A stretch of DNA of 64,000 nt from Plectrocnemia conspersa (Eukaryota > Arthropoda > Insecta > Trichoptera > Polycentropodidae): assembly GCA_009617715.1 (NCBI GenBank), contig VTFK01000332.1, positions 186,001 through 250,000 on the forward strand. The letters are read 5' to 3'. A program made the position numbers and the translations under genes. This document shows, piece by piece, positions 21,945 to 34,900 of this stretch. The first letter of the stretch is position 1. Each line of letters opens with the position of its first letter. Below the pieces are notes generated by a model. The model was not told the DNA's origin and made no database searches. It worked only from the letters and a program-made list of their open reading frames with translations.

Positions 21945-23470
21945 TAAAAACATTTTACAAAATATGTAATATTCTATGGCTTACTTAAAATAATATTATA
22001 TGTCTTATCTTGGGTTATTAATAATTAAAAGAATCAGTACATTTAAAGATAGACTTTCTATAAAAATATGTTTGCCATCAATATTTTATTTAGTAGTCTA
22101 ATATTTTATAAATGAAACATTTATAAGACATGCTATATATATTATAATTAAGAATTAAAACAATATTATACTGTCTTAAAAACTGGGTAAACTTATGTAA
22201 ACTCAGTCGTCACTTAGGATACGAAAATGAAACCAATAAGTTTTTTTCTTTTTTTTTTAAATATATTTATTTGCAATATTTTATATTTAATTATATAATA
22301 AATATTTTTGATAAGATACTTTTATGCGGCGACTTTGAATAGGAAATATAAAAAGTACTTTTAATAATATTACTATTTAATTTATTTTAAGATTTTAACT
22401 ATTTTAATTTATAAAATTGTTATATTCCATTGCTCAAAATAAACAATAATATTTCTTATCTTGGGTTGATTATAAATTAAGGACAGTGCATTTATAAAGA
22501 AGAAAATGTATTTGAAATAAATATTTTATTGGGCATTATATTATTTTTTTTTCATAAAACATTAGGTAGCTTTATTCAAGATACAATAAATACATTAAAA
22601 AAAATTTTTTTTAATAAAATGTATTTGTTACTAATATTTTGCTATTAGATTATATATCAATTTTTCATAAGATACGTTTATGCGACAATTTTGAGTTGCA
22701 ATTATATGCAGTAATTTTTTTAATATTCTTATTTAATTTTATTTAAAGATTTCATTTTTTATAATCTGAAAAGTTTTTCACAAAATGGATTATATTCTAT
22801 AGCTAAAATAAAACAATATTATTAATTGGGTTAATCATATTTGAAAAAAATCAATACTTTTAAAGACAGACTTAATAAATATGAGTTTGGTATCAGTTTA
22901 TATTAAGCACAATTATACTTTTTACATGAAACGTTCTTAGGACAATTTTGAGAAGATAATCCAATTATTAATAATAGGAATTTAAACAATATTATACTGT
23001 CGTATAAACGGGTTAAACTTAATTTTACTCTGTCGTATCTAAGGGTTTAATTAATGAAACGAACAAATACATTTTAAAATGTTTTTCAATAAACATGTAT
23101 TAAATATTAATATTTTTATATTTAATATACAATAAATATTTTGGATAAAATACTTTTATGTGGCAACTAATTTTATTAATATTCCTATTAAGTTTAATTC
23201 AAAGACATATTTTATTATAAGCAAAACTTTTCTCATAATGTGTTTTATTCTAAAGCTTAATTTAAACAGCAATACATGTATCATCTTGGTTTAATAATAT
23301 TTAAATAAATCACTACATTTATTAAAATACTTTTTATCAACATGTGTTTAGTAATAATATTTTATTAAGCACGTATATTTTTTTAACTAAACAATAATGA
23401 GACGATTTTTGGTAATTAATCTAATAATTTATTTTAAGATTAATTAATACCAAGATAAGTTCATGAATAT
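21945..23470. repeat. Old tandem repeat, higher-order unit about 825 bp
   Basis: The anchor TTCTATGGCTTA (21972), its variants TTCCATTGCTCA (22425), TTCTATAGCTAA (22796) and TTCTAAAGCTTA (23249), and the following TATCTTGGGTTA-like block recur at alternating spacings of about 450 and 370 bp. Other anchors repeat about 825 bp apart: TACTGTC-TAAA followed by GGGTAAACTTA or GGGTTAAACTTA at about 22172 and 22998, and TTTATGCGGCGACTTTGA at 22322 against TTTATGTGGCAACT at 23156. So about two copies of an 825-bp unit, each made of two related halves, are present. Confidence 0.65.
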
Positions 23471-23679
23471 TTAAATTTGTAGCATCTCAATATTTTGATT
23501 AATATACAAACAACATTTCCCGAATATTTATTATTTTTATTTATTTTATTTTTAAACATTTAAAAAACTTTAATATTTAAAAAGAAAGACCTATTGGGAA
23601 GTTGATAAGTCATAATATGATTTATTTATTTGGGTTAAACTATTAGTAACAAATCCTTAATCAACATCTCAAAACTATG

Positions 23680-23940
23680 AATACGTATAAATACCCTAGT
23701 TGGACTTTTCATATAATTTTTGTAATGCCAGACCGATCATTCTCGCTTTTGTCATTTCCACGTCAAAGATGCAATCACAATTCAAAGACATTAAAACAAA
23801 TCGATTCGTTCCACGCGTTTTCCCGACCACAGTCATCCTTGACTGTTGTATGCTGCGACACCTTAAACGCCTACAAAAGCGTCATCGAACCTACGACACC
23901 TCCGTGAGAACCGTTAACTTTGGCGTTATGCAATTATAAA
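23680..23940 (+). other. GC-raised segment with two overlapping frames
   Basis: TATAAATA at 23686-23693 precedes two overlapping plus-strand frames of 76 and 79 codons. Composition is varied (the longer has RHLKRLQKRHRTYDTSVRT), but neither resembles a known family. A decayed exon or transposon piece is possible. Confidence 0.2.
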
Positions 23941-23949
23941 ATGCAATCC

Positions 23950-25740
23950 TCTACTTTGGTCCCCACAGCAAGTGTATTGACGCTTGCACAATGCATCCAT
24001 CATACATCCTCCGTAATTTACAAACATGGTCTTCCTAAATCTGGAAACAACAACCATCAATTAAAGTAACGGATATTAAGCTCAAGGTCTTCCTCTATAT
24101 TCTTAACTTATCTCAATTAACCAGGAACACTTAAAATATTATTTTTTAAAGCTTTAGATCTTAGTCTATAAGAACATTACTAATTGATAGCTAAACGTTC
24201 ATACATATAAACAAAAAGCAACAGGGTGATATTATTTTTTTAATCATGTTTGAGAACCATCACAAGTGTGGGTTCTGTGTTGTCAAATAACACCTACTTA
24301 AAAGTGTCACTTCTATCAATTTAATACACTAAATTCGGCTCTGAAATTATTACGAATATAACATTTTTTTAACTTTCTTGATGCAACCATATTTTTAAAG
24401 AAACCCTTGTCCATGATTTTTTTGTAGTGTGAAAACATCTCTTAATATCATGTATTGATATTTCTCTTAGAAATCGATGGTTATGTTTGGATATGAATTG
24501 TTTCCTAAAATTATAAATCGATGATAAAAACAACATTTAGAAGACACAAAATTATATAATAAATCAATTGGTCTTACCTACGTTGATCAAAAAACCGAAA
24601 TTGGATCCCTGCAGTACTGCAGAACAAAATGACACTAGCTTATTTAGCATCCTAGACTAAAACCAAGATTGCCCCCCCCCCTATATATATTGTATTATTA
24701 GCCCATTGCATATAAAACATGATATGAAAAAATATAGTATTCAAATACTACTACATTATCAATTATTTTTCTCGATTAAAAGGGCATTAAAAAAACACAA
24801 AAATGAAAACAACAGTATGATAACCACAGAGCAAAGAATATAATGGTAACCAAGTAAAGTGTGAGTAAAATATATGGCTATAATATCTTTAGATAATAAA
24901 TGTCCCTCTATTTGCTATCATTATCAAGTCACTCGGACTAAGAAAATATGTTAATATAAATATACCATTTAACTTTTTTTTATATTTATTGCAATATTAC
25001 TTATCCTTAATCAATACGGTAATTTACTAATGTAATTTGTAAATAGCGTGAAAAATGAAAAATCGCAAAGCTGTTTATTATTATACAATAACGTTGAAGA
25101 TTAATGTTTAATCGCGAGACAACTATTTTACTAATCGAGATAACTATTTTTTTACTAATACTAAAATTTAGCTTTAGACCATCTTGTAGTTGCATTTTCC
25201 CAATATCGGAATATGTAGTCCAGATATGCATCAACACAGATATAACAAAATATGTACTCAGGTATCAACAGTCAAAGCAAACTTACAGTTGAAACTTTAA
25301 TTTAAAAAATAACATTAATTTCAATATTACCTGATATTTGTGTAGAATTTATGCATAATTTATCACCCTTTTTGTGGATTGGGGTAACTTTTTTAAATCT
25401 CAACAAGTCAAGAGACATTTAAATTGATCTAAAGAAGAATCTTCAAAAATTTAAGCCTAGCAGTGCGTACGTAAAAAATTCAAAAATATATTTAATTTAC
25501 AGAAAATAATGAATTTTTTGCGATATTGTGACAATTTTGAGAAATGAGTTTTAATTTTATATCAAAGGAAAATTCAATTTATTTATTATTTGATTATAAA
25601 AATGACAAATGAATAAATGAAGTCTCTTCAATTGTTATTGTAATTTTTTTCATTCCAGCTATAAATGTTTTATTTGTGAGTTGTTTATTTTTACTATTAA
25701 AAAATTTCCTTGATATTTTGTATTTAATTCTATTTACTAT
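23950..25740. other. AT-rich non-coding with palindrome and C run
   Basis: CTGCAGTACTGCAG (24609-24622) is a perfect 14-bp palindrome. It is followed by ATCCTAGACTAAAACCA and an 11-base C run (24672-24682), words also seen in the repeats at 41.0-41.5 kb. The rest is AT-rich with no supported gene. Confidence 0.45.
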
Positions 25741-25762
25741 ACTTTATTAATCAGCATTCGTA

Positions 25763-26128
25763 ATGAAGATGCTATCAAAAAAATCCAGTCGTAATTCTAA
25801 ACTACCTCAGGACCAAATAAAACTTGAGCCTGAAGAGCAATTCGAAGAAACTCCTTTCACCGAAGAGCATTCTGAAAAAAGTACACCCGAAGTTAAATTG
25901 GAAAATATAGAAAAAATTAAATATCAATATTTGGAGCCATTGATTAAATTCGCGAAACAGACAAGAGACGAAATTTTAACGAGGCCAAGCACAATGCGAA
26001 ATATATTAATTTTTTCTAAAAACGGTTTAATACTTTTAGCAAAGCCGGTTTCAGTATTAGCATTCATGCTAAATATATATAAAATATTTTTTAATAATTG
26101 TGATGACAATTTTGCAGGAATACATTGA
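25763..26128 (+). CDS. Unrecognised 121-aa protein, possible orphan gene
   Basis: This is the most gene-like host frame in the window. It has ATG at 25763 (a second ATG two codons on at 25769 has A at -3) and ends at TGA 26126-26128. Residues 1-60 are strongly charged and rich in E, K, P and S (for example KLEPEEQFEETPF, EEHSEKSTPEVKLE), predicted disordered. Residues about 60-90 are mixed (EPLIKFAKQTRDEILTRPST). Residues about 92-112 form a hydrophobic stretch (NGLILLAKPVSVLAFMLNIY) that could be a membrane segment. The tail is NNCDDNFAGIH. A TTTATTAATCAG acceptor-like site lies upstream (ends 25752), so this may be a terminal exon. I recognise no family. Length and varied composition are unusual for chance in DNA this AT-rich, but there is no independent evidence of expression. 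Confidence 0.4.
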   Translation: MKMLSKKSSRNSKLPQDQIKLEPEEQFEETPFTEEHSEKSTPEVKLENIEKIKYQYLEPLIKFAKQTRDEILTRPSTMRNILIFSKNGLILLAKPVSVLAFMLNIYKIFFNNCDDNFAGIH

Positions 26129-26691
26129 TTTTGATAAAATGATTTGTAAAACATATTATATATTTTAATAATTATTATTCAAGAGTTTTATTATAAATTA
26201 TTGTAACGTAATTATCATGTATTCTATAAAATTCATAATTTATTTGACTAACACGAAAAATATTTTTTAAATTCATACAAAATGATAAAATGTAAAGAGT
26301 AATAATTAAAATGTATTTATTAGGTAATCCCTTGATCGTTTTTTTTATTAATTTAAGTTTTACCAGTAAATCGTGCTTTAATCTAATTGATACCTGAGTA
26401 CTTATTTTGTTAATACATCCGTATACATCTGGACTCCACATTCCGATATTTAAAATAAAAATTAAATACATATATTGTATATATATATATATATCAACTT
26501 TATATATTAACATAGGTAAATATATAATATTTTTTATTATAATAAAATTCAATCAGATTAAAAAATAATAATAAAATATTATCACATTTTGAGGAACAAT
26601 ATTATTTTTTTACTTTCGGCGAAAAATCAGGCTAATATAAGCAATTTCTGAAAAAATCAATGTTCTCTTCATGTAAGTTTATATTGTACAT

Positions 26692-26883
26692 ATGTCTTCA
26701 TTTACTGCAAATACCGCTGCGATAGGGTTTGCTGTTTGGACTATTAGACATATGTCACTTGCACCACAGCTGCAACGTTCACTACAAATATTCTGCTGCT
26801 ACACGGTGGGTGTATTAACCGTGTGTGTTATTTATAGAAAACGAATTAGCGTGATTCACACCATCAAAAGATGGATGAGATAA
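26692..26883 (+). CDS. Possible small ORF, 63 aa, unrecognised
   Basis: ATG at 26692, stop TAA at 26881-26883. The peptide has a neutral N-terminus (MSSFTANTAAIGFAVWTIRH), a hydrophobic middle (IFCCYTVGVLTVCVIY) and a basic tail (KRISVIHTIKRWMR), in the style of a single-pass small membrane protein. Codons are more balanced than in the AT-rich surroundings. It is 560 bp downstream of the 121-aa frame on the same strand. No family recognised; could be chance. Confidence 0.2.
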   Translation: MSSFTANTAAIGFAVWTIRHMSLAPQLQRSLQIFCCYTVGVLTVCVIYRKRISVIHTIKRWMR

Positions 26884-26889
26884 TCTATC

Positions 26890-29800
26890 ATATAGTAGTG
26901 TCCCTCAAGCTATTTCGGTTTTTGCATATTCGGGAGACCTTATTAATTAAATTGTAATTTAATAGAACGGAAGATTTATATGCTATTATTACAAAACACA
27001 CTCCCATTATTTGAGTTCATTAAAAAGAGATTTAGAATGGCATTTTATATTTAACAATTACAGCCATAAATCTTAGATGTCTTGCCGTTCTTACGTTATC
27101 GCTACGAAAGTGTTATGTGTATTTGATAATTATTATATAAATATTTTAATAAATTACTAAATGTGTCTTACAGATTTGATTAAACTCAGAAAAGAGCTAA
27201 TATTTTATTAAGTAAATTATATTAAAAGTACAAAGTAGTTGTACACTTATATTTTTATTCAAATTGACAAGTATAAAAAATATATTTACAGCACTATATA
27301 AAACACAAAGAATACTGAATTTATGTTTTTTTTTACTATAAGATTTACTTTTTTAATTCAAATCTTGAGCCATGTATTTCATTTAAAATTTATTTTAAGC
27401 AAAAAAATATGTTTTAGTGGACTGGCTAAATTTATTATAAGACAATTTATATATTTGCATAAAGATCAGAAGTTTTAGCTTAGTAGCAAATATGAACTTT
27501 ACATAGTTGTGCTTTCGCAATAATAAATATAATAAACTTTGCAGACTAAGGCTAGGCGAATCTCCTACCTGGGCTGTCGTATGTTGCACCCACTGTTAGA
27601 TAAATCCGTGCGAAATAATTGATGTTCACTAATAAATTTAAAAAGACGAATATAAAATCTGTGGTTGTGGTGGTTTCAAGGATGATCAATAATATATAAA
27701 TAAAGTGTCTTCGATAAAATTAGGCGACACTTCTCAGCTTCCAGGTTTAAAATTTATCGCCAAAGATTTCTATGAAAGTTAGAGGTCTTTAACCCGGTTA
27801 ATTAAATGATCTAATTTATACACCTTTGTTAATTTGCTGGGAATGAGTTAATTTTACCTATTTTTTCATAAATATTTCTGTTATTATTTACTTTTATTAT
27901 TTTATATTGAAATAATATAAATAAAAATATCACTGATTTTCAACGTTTTATTGCTTTCATTTATTTTATTACTTTGTTGTATTAATCTGCTTTCAATTAT
28001 TTTTTATAAAATATTTTTTGTTATTTTTATTTATTTTTTTTTATAAAATATTTTTTGTTATGTTTATTTATTTCGCACTTTTTGGTATTATTTTCTATAA
28101 AAATAATTAAAAAAAAATACATTATATAATTTTAATGCTTTTTATTTATTATTTCTTCAGTTATGTAAATATATAACTATCTTTGTTACATAAAATAGTA
28201 AAATATTGACCACTGTACATGTACGGCGAAACCCCTCAAATGGTTATTAAAAAGACAGTTATATTCTGAAATTATTTGTATTATTTTAAGAATTATTTAT
28301 TAAAAGTGATGCGTGCAAAACACGTTATTCTCCACGTGGCAACTAGAGCTGCGCATTTCATACTTCCCATTTATATTTAATGTCAGATTAAATGTAAATG
28401 CTGAAAATAATACTTTTTTCACATATTAATGTTATTAATATTACTTATTTTTTTAGATTTCCTTTAAAACCTGAATTACGAAAAATTTGACTCGAAAATA
28501 TTTTACGTTCTTCATGGAGGCCATTTATTTTACTTCAATGGTGGTGCAGAAATAAATAACAAAATGACTGAAATGATGATCGTTGATTTCCTTCCATTTT
28601 TGAACGCTGCCACATTAAGAATACGTTTCACTTAGTTTATGATTTGTATACACAAGAGTTCATACCTGTTCTTGTATCCAGCGGAGCTTACATTGAATCG
28701 ACATAGATGCCACTTTCCTAGTCCAGAGATTGTCAAATCTGGTCCATTCAGGCGCTAAGAATTTTATTCGATTTTAAGTTTTGCAATAAGGAGTGATTTA
28801 ATGTGTGATTTTATGATTATTACACTATTGCGTAATATGAAAAATATCTTAAACATAAACATTTATTTATTTATAGCTTATTAATGACCATTTCTAAATA
28901 GTCTCATAAAAAAACGCTTGAATGCTGAGTAATATACAGTTTTTTTAATATTTTTTCTATTTCATACTATTTCATATTATTTATTTTTATAAAGCTTATT
29001 GTATAATATATATTTAAATTTAATTATAATCAATAAGTTATCATGTTACATTGGATCTCATGAATGCATATTCAGTTGTCAGTTAGAAACGTACCAGTAC
29101 TTAACTAATAAAATTCCTTTGCAATTTCAACCCATCTTCTCATTCTGCATATACACGATCCTCGTTGTTAGTTGACCCCGTTACGATCGATAGGAATTTA
29201 ATGTGAAGGCATACCTTAAATCGATCTACACAATTTAGGATATTAGTAGCCGCAAAGTTTTTTGACTCTCGCTCTTTTTAAAACATATTTATTAAAATCT
29301 CCTTAGAACACATAAGCATTAAAAATAGAAAATTAAACCGTTCTATGTTAATTTGATTGAGAAAAGTGTCGGAAACATCCAATAAAATATAAGTAAAACA
29401 CATAATACATATTTGTACGAACATACATATTCATAATATCGAATGAATATTCTTGAAGAATTATCTAAGCTCGCTAATCGCATTTGCATATTATGTACTG
29501 TGCAGTGATGGCCAAAGTAGCACACCCACGTTTCACTTTCTTGGGTGCGAGACACACCCATCTCACGACTATGCTAATCACTCACATAGTCACTGCTGCC
29601 AGTTTTAAAAGCAAAAGTATTCTTTGTCGCCAAAACAAATCGCATATGATTTTTTTATTACTTGTATAAGGTGTTTCTGAAACATGTTTCTACAAATATT
29701 CTCCTCTCATTATATAAATAAACTATTTTACTATCGCGAACTAACTGTTATCATTGTCAATATTTAACTACTTATCAATAGAGTAAAATGGCAAAGTTTT

Positions 29801-31215
29801 AATTATAAAACCCTCCTCAAAACCTTTACACCCCACACACAACTTATATATTTATTTTAACTTAAAAAAATCAAAAACAGGTATTGTGCATTAAAAATGC
29901 ATCAGGAAGTATCACCTCTTAAATATTAACAGATGAGCCATCATTGTCTCATTTTTTTACTTTACCAACAATCTTGATTAATCGAAATGTGTGGGTGAAA
30001 TTTTCTTAGATGTATTTTTTACTCTGTGGGTCGACTGAGCCTTCGCTTCGTTAAAATCAACATTAAACGGTTGTTTATAAAAAATCTGGTGTGATGATCG
30101 TATAGCAAAAAATTGCACGCTCGTAAAACGGTTTTTGCGACCGTCCTTGATTTCATATGGACATATCGGGGATTTATTTTTAAATAACGGTATCTGCGTG
30201 TACCAAATATGACGTGTGATGTCACTTATATGTTTCTAAATAAATTGAAGAAGGTTAATTGTAAAAAGTGGGTTTTATTGATCATTACGACTATAATTCC
30301 CTATCATAATAGCTGTTTGTTTTATGCTATATATGCTTTTATACAATACATAGTTCTATAAGCGAGGAGAGCTTTACTTTTATTTTTAAATGGTATTTAA
30401 AATCAGATGCAGATAAAAATCTATTCACTGAAATTGAACGTCAAAGAAAAACAACAAATAGTGTTTAATGAAGAACGACAAATGTTCAGGATATTTGCTC
30501 TTCTTTCTACAAAATCAACTTTAAACTTTTTAACAACACAATACATATTTAACTTGCTTATATATTTAGCATTTTCCCAACATATTGTTTATAAATACTT
30601 CCAAAGCAATTAGGGAAGAATTTATTTGGATATTTTTTTATTACAAAATAATATTTTATAAATCTATAAAAACATCATATTTATGAGAGGGTCTGAAGTC
30701 TGTGATGAAACTCAATGACTCTTTTTAGCTTATATTATAGGTTCAAAGTTAATCACGGAGGTTTCGAATTAAATTAAACTCTCGGTAACTTAAATTTTCA
30801 TGTTTATTGATTTACTTTATAGACACGACATGCAATAATATCTATGAGTTAACTGCGACTTTGGTGAAAATCAGTATTATGAGTTTCCTGAGTCTATTAG
30901 TTGAGCTAGAATAACCCAATGGCAGATATGGTTTATATATTTCTGCCAAATTTTACAAATATTAATAAAAATAAATACCAAAAACAATTCTATAAAAAAT
31001 TTTTTTGAACCAAAACTTTTACGGTAAATGTATCAAAAATATTTTAATACAATAAATCGTGAAATTCAACCAGTTCAGAAATTATTATCGATATAATAAT
31101 CATAATGTATATTTTTTATATAGTGGCAAAATATTTGTCAAACAAATTTAGGAAAAATTCTAATTATTTAAAAACGAAATATATTTGCCCTTCATACTTA
31201 CCATATTAGTATATA
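26890..31215. other. Mostly AT-rich non-coding with small islands
   Basis: Small GC-raised patches occur at 27540-27610, 28480-28770, 29480-29600 and 30020-30220 and none has a convincing frame. CAGTGATGGCCAAAG at 29503 resembles a hAT end but no partner was found. A CACGTG lies at 28333. Otherwise no gene or repeat could be supported. Confidence 0.4.
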
Positions 31216-31221
31216 TTAGAC

Positions 31222-31330
31222 CAGCGCTTTTCAACTGGTGGCCCACGAAGAAATTTGTGTTTTTAAAATGAAATTTAAAAAAAATGTGCTAAAAAAATAT
31301 TTTTGATAAAATGTTAAAAATTATTATTTT
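31222..31330. mobile_element. hAT-like terminus (single end)
   Basis: CAGCGCTTTTCAACTGGTGG at 31222 has the form of hAT ends (CAGNGNTTTTCAACTGGTGG). No matching right end was seen, so it is an isolated or strongly decayed end. Confidence 0.45.
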
Positions 31331-31989
31331 TAATTTTTGGAGTAATCAGACAAAAATATCTATATATTATATAATTTTTTTGTAAGATCAACGCCCTTCG
31401 TACGAGTTTTGATCTAGCATAGTTATTTTTAGACTGTAAGACGACGTGATCACCCCTTTACGTGATGCTGTAATACTAAGTAGCATAATTATATAAATAG
31501 GGGAATCTCCTTTATTCGTTAGCATTCCGACAAATAACTTTAAACCATACGGTCAGTCATCTGACCGATAAATACCGATTTTCATCGAGTAGCCGCAAAT
31601 TTATAACACTATAATAAATTACCTTAGACAGTTGAAACTAATAAATGCACTTTCAAATTGAATTGGTGGATTTTAATCAGAGATATAAGTATTTTTTTAT
31701 AATAATTTATTAACTTATTGTTTGCTAACATAAAAATTCTAAAAAAATCTTCACGTACATATCAAACACTACTCGAAATATTTCATCATAAATTACGATT
31801 GATATTCAATTTATTTTTTTCGCTCTTCGTGTAAGACCAATCTTTTAAGCAAATATTTGTATTTTCTTTTTTTAATAAGAAGACGAGTATACATTTGTAC
31901 ATGCAAATATATTTTCGTGTGATTTATGTGAACTTTCACTTTTCTTCTACTTTAATATTGACCGCTCTTTAGTGTCCACTTTCGCGCGC

Positions 31990-32300
31990 AAGGACTTTAC
32001 ACTCGAATCCACTCTATGGATCTTCGAATTTGCACATGTGTGAAAAAGATCATGTACATATGTGTGTTGAAGAAGAAAAAACGAAATTGACAGTTACAGA
32101 GACGGCACGTGACATACTCGCCGCAAATTGAATAGTGCAAAAAACGTGGGAAGATAGATGGGCGGGCGGAAAAAAAGTGAGAGTGAAATAAAGAAAAAAA
32201 AACGCACGCGCCACTGATTCGACACCAGGCGAACAGAAACAGAAAGAAGTGCTCGTTTTGTGTTCGAAAATTCATAAAAATTTTCATACAAAACCGGTGC
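31990..32300. promoter_or_regulatory. GC-raised island, possible promoter region
   Basis: Contains GATGGGCGGGCGG (32158-32170), GCACGTGACA (32105) and purine-rich GTGAGAGTGAAATAAAG. Two overlapping minus-strand frames of 65 and 96 codons are F-rich because they read the A-rich purine strand; I regard them as chance. Regulatory role inferred only. Confidence 0.2.
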
Positions 32301-32702
32301 GTGTCAGGGGTATTTAATGCTTCATTTTAAAATATTTTTCAATAAAATTTTATTTATAAATTGGATATATTTTAATGATTTTCTATCTTATTAAATATTG
32401 TCTTTAAACGATTATTGCAAAACAATATATTATAACTTGTATAGATATAACTGAGAGTTTTCTATATTTATTATATAAAAAAAATATAATTTAGATATTA
32501 CTAGCGGAAACATCTGGCTTTGTAAGTAATTGTAAACTAAAATTTAAAAAGACAGCATATTAAAAACGTTATTAATTACCTTACACAAAAATCTAAATAA
32601 TTTTTTTTTGAAATTTTTATCTTATTTGATCAAAACATACATATTTTTATAAATCAAGAGTTAATTATAAATTGTAATAAACATTAAATATTAATAATGA
32701 AA

Positions 32703-32720
32703 ACGAAACACGATGCCCGA
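32703..32720 (-). repeat. 18-bp recurrent core, copy 3 (inverted)
   Basis: ACGAAACACGATGCCCGA is the exact reverse complement of the cores at 10500 and 35914. On the minus strand the sequence upstream is GATAAGCATCAAAG. Confidence 0.7.
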
Positions 32721-33108
32721 CTTTGATGCTTATCTAGTGATAATTCTTGTTTTATCGTGATTTTTTTAATATTTGATGGTGTATAATTTCTGTTGTAAAT
32801 TAATATTTGTCTTTAATTTTGCAATGCCTGTATTTAATTATTTTAATAGTTTTGGTTTTTATATGTTTTATAATTATTGCACATTTTTAATATTTGACGA
32901 CTGTGCTTGATTCCTTAGTATATTTGATTTATGATTTATATTTGTTTATTATTAGACATTTTTAATATATAATAGCTGTGTTTAATATCCTTATATATTT
33001 TATTTCCGTTTATTATTAATATAATTCATATTTTTACATAATTTTACACATAAATAGATATATTTATTTAATGCTAAAATTTTTTTAATGCACAAATATA
33101 CTTTTGCT

Positions 33109-33180
33109 GCTACGGACGTCAGTTGACGTCAACATAAGATGTTCCACCAGTGCTATGGACGTCTACTGACGACAACCGTT
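33109..33180 (+). promoter_or_regulatory. Duplicated GACGTC/CRE-like cluster
   Basis: GCTACGGACGTCAGTTGACG at 33109 and GCTATGGACGTCTACTGACG at 33152 are two copies of one unit 43 bp apart. The first contains the palindrome TTGACGTCAA. Another GACGTC lies at about 33200. The island is isolated in AT-rich DNA. It could be a cluster of bZIP (CREB/ATF-like) sites or a short MITE fragment. Confidence 0.35.
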
Positions 33181-33189
33181 TTTTGAGTG

Positions 33190-34540
33190 TTTTATGAGAC
33201 GTCATATTTAAAGAATAATTGAAGAAAATATATTGCTATCTCTTGAAAAAAATCAAAAATTTTTAAATATTATATTTGGGTTTTATATATTGGTTTTAAT
33301 TTTCGTCATGACGCTTGCATGCAAACTTAGCGCATCAATGTTGCTACATGTGAAAAAATTGCCTAATTTTTTATTACTTTACCTCAATAAATAAGTTTAG
33401 TTTTAATCACATATGTTTGCAATAAACTTTAAGGAATTCAATGAAAAAATAAATAGATTCAGCCGGTATGTGTTTTTCCTTTGTCGTGACCTTTGCGTTT
33501 CTGTTTTTTTGATAGTTTTAGATTGTTATTTTTGTGCAGTATTTTGTAACAAAGTGCTAGTGTTTATTTTTTTTTTAACTTATACATACATATATTTTCA
33601 GAAATGATTTTTTATATTATTATTTTACTTTCTAAAAATGGAAGATAGTTTTAAAAATTAGACAGATTGATATGTGATGATAAAGAGATAATTTCTCTAA
33701 GAATGCACACTACATTATAACTTAGAACCATAAATATATTCATATATTTATTTTTAAAACAATTAGATTACTCAAAATATGAATATCGGGCAAAAGGATA
33801 ACAAATCCTGTAAAATAAATATTAGTATTTTTAAATTATTTGTAATGTTTTAAATTTACCGCCTACCATATGTATTTAGTAACAAAAGTTTCAGATGTAA
33901 TTAGAGATAACAAACACAAACTATAAAAAAACTTTATTTTAAATAATTTTACGTGCAGTAAATAAATTCACTATATGACAACACTGAGCAGCAAAGAAAA
34001 CACGAGTAATTATAAATAGATATTAATAATAATATTTCGCATAAAATATGATTTCAGAGAATATGTCGCAATGGTGTCTAATTTTTATATTTATTTGTTA
34101 CATAGAAAGGGTTAACTCGTACCTTTAATATATACATACATACATACATATGTATACCCAAAAAGTATATTATGATGTAAGAAAATAAATAAAATTGCAT
34201 TTTTGTCATGAGGCCCGGAATCATTGTTTTCTCAGGGCTCGCTCTTTCTTGTAGGTATTGATTGTGTTTACACCATTGTAACGCATTGGGCTAACGCATG
34301 TTATATTGCAACGTAAGATTTACAATCAATATATACATAAACGCTATACAGTTTACGATTAATTATGTAGATAAACGAGCAATTGAATCGAATCAAATTA
34401 TGTAATTAATAAATCATTACTAACCTTCACATAACGATTACGAATCAATTATCTCACAAAATGTTACCCAACGAATTGATACGATTGCATAGCACTAATT
34501 AATAAATTTACATTAATTTTACACATAAACAAACCGCTGC
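33190..34540. other. AT-rich non-coding
   Basis: No supported gene. A CATA/TATG palindromic microsatellite lies at 34131-34156. Confidence 0.5.
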
Positions 34541-34549
34541 AAAAAATAT

Positions 34550-34900
34550 AACATCGCACATTGTGTTTGTGTCTTCCGAGTCGTGATTTAACTTTGTGAT
34601 TCGCGACCGCATGAAAATTGCATGAGGTTCGTTGTAGCCGCGCGTCGATATCTCTCGTCCGAAATTTGTATAGCGGAGAGATAGAGAGAGAGACAGAGGG
34701 AGATGGAGAGAGAAAAGGTGCGTGAAGAGAGGGAGAGCGAGTGTCAGTTTTCCTGTGGCTGCGAGAAGAAAGTGTGCCAAGGCAGTCCGGTCGCTGGTTC
34801 CCCACCTTTCCTTCCGAGGTACAAATGTAGCCTGCCAAAGCTCTGCCACAGCGGAGCTCAACTTGCGGCGGAAGAGCTGAAATCAAATATTAACTATTTA
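34550..34900. promoter_or_regulatory. GC/GA-rich island with GAGA tract
   Basis: A purine tract of GAGA repeats (34676-34740) lies in a 350-bp GC-rich segment. Open frames of 77, 117 and 140 codons overlap on both strands, the long ones being rich in S and L encoded by the CT strand of the tract. None resembles a known protein. GAGA tracts are typical of insect promoters and 5' exons, so a promoter is a reasonable guess. Confidence 0.3.

Noticed and set aside
26175..26552. 125-codon minus-strand ORF
   Set aside because: Rich in I, Y, K and L and runs through a TATATA microsatellite (YIYIQYMY); chance frame in AT-rich DNA.
29503..29600. CAGTGATGGCCAAAG as a hAT end
   Set aside because: Fits the general hAT form but has no partner end, duplication or subterminal repeats; too weak to call.
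34464..34886. 140- and 117-codon overlapping minus ORFs
   Set aside because: Both overlap in different frames through a GA/CT tract that yields S/L-rich peptides; open only because the island lacks stops.
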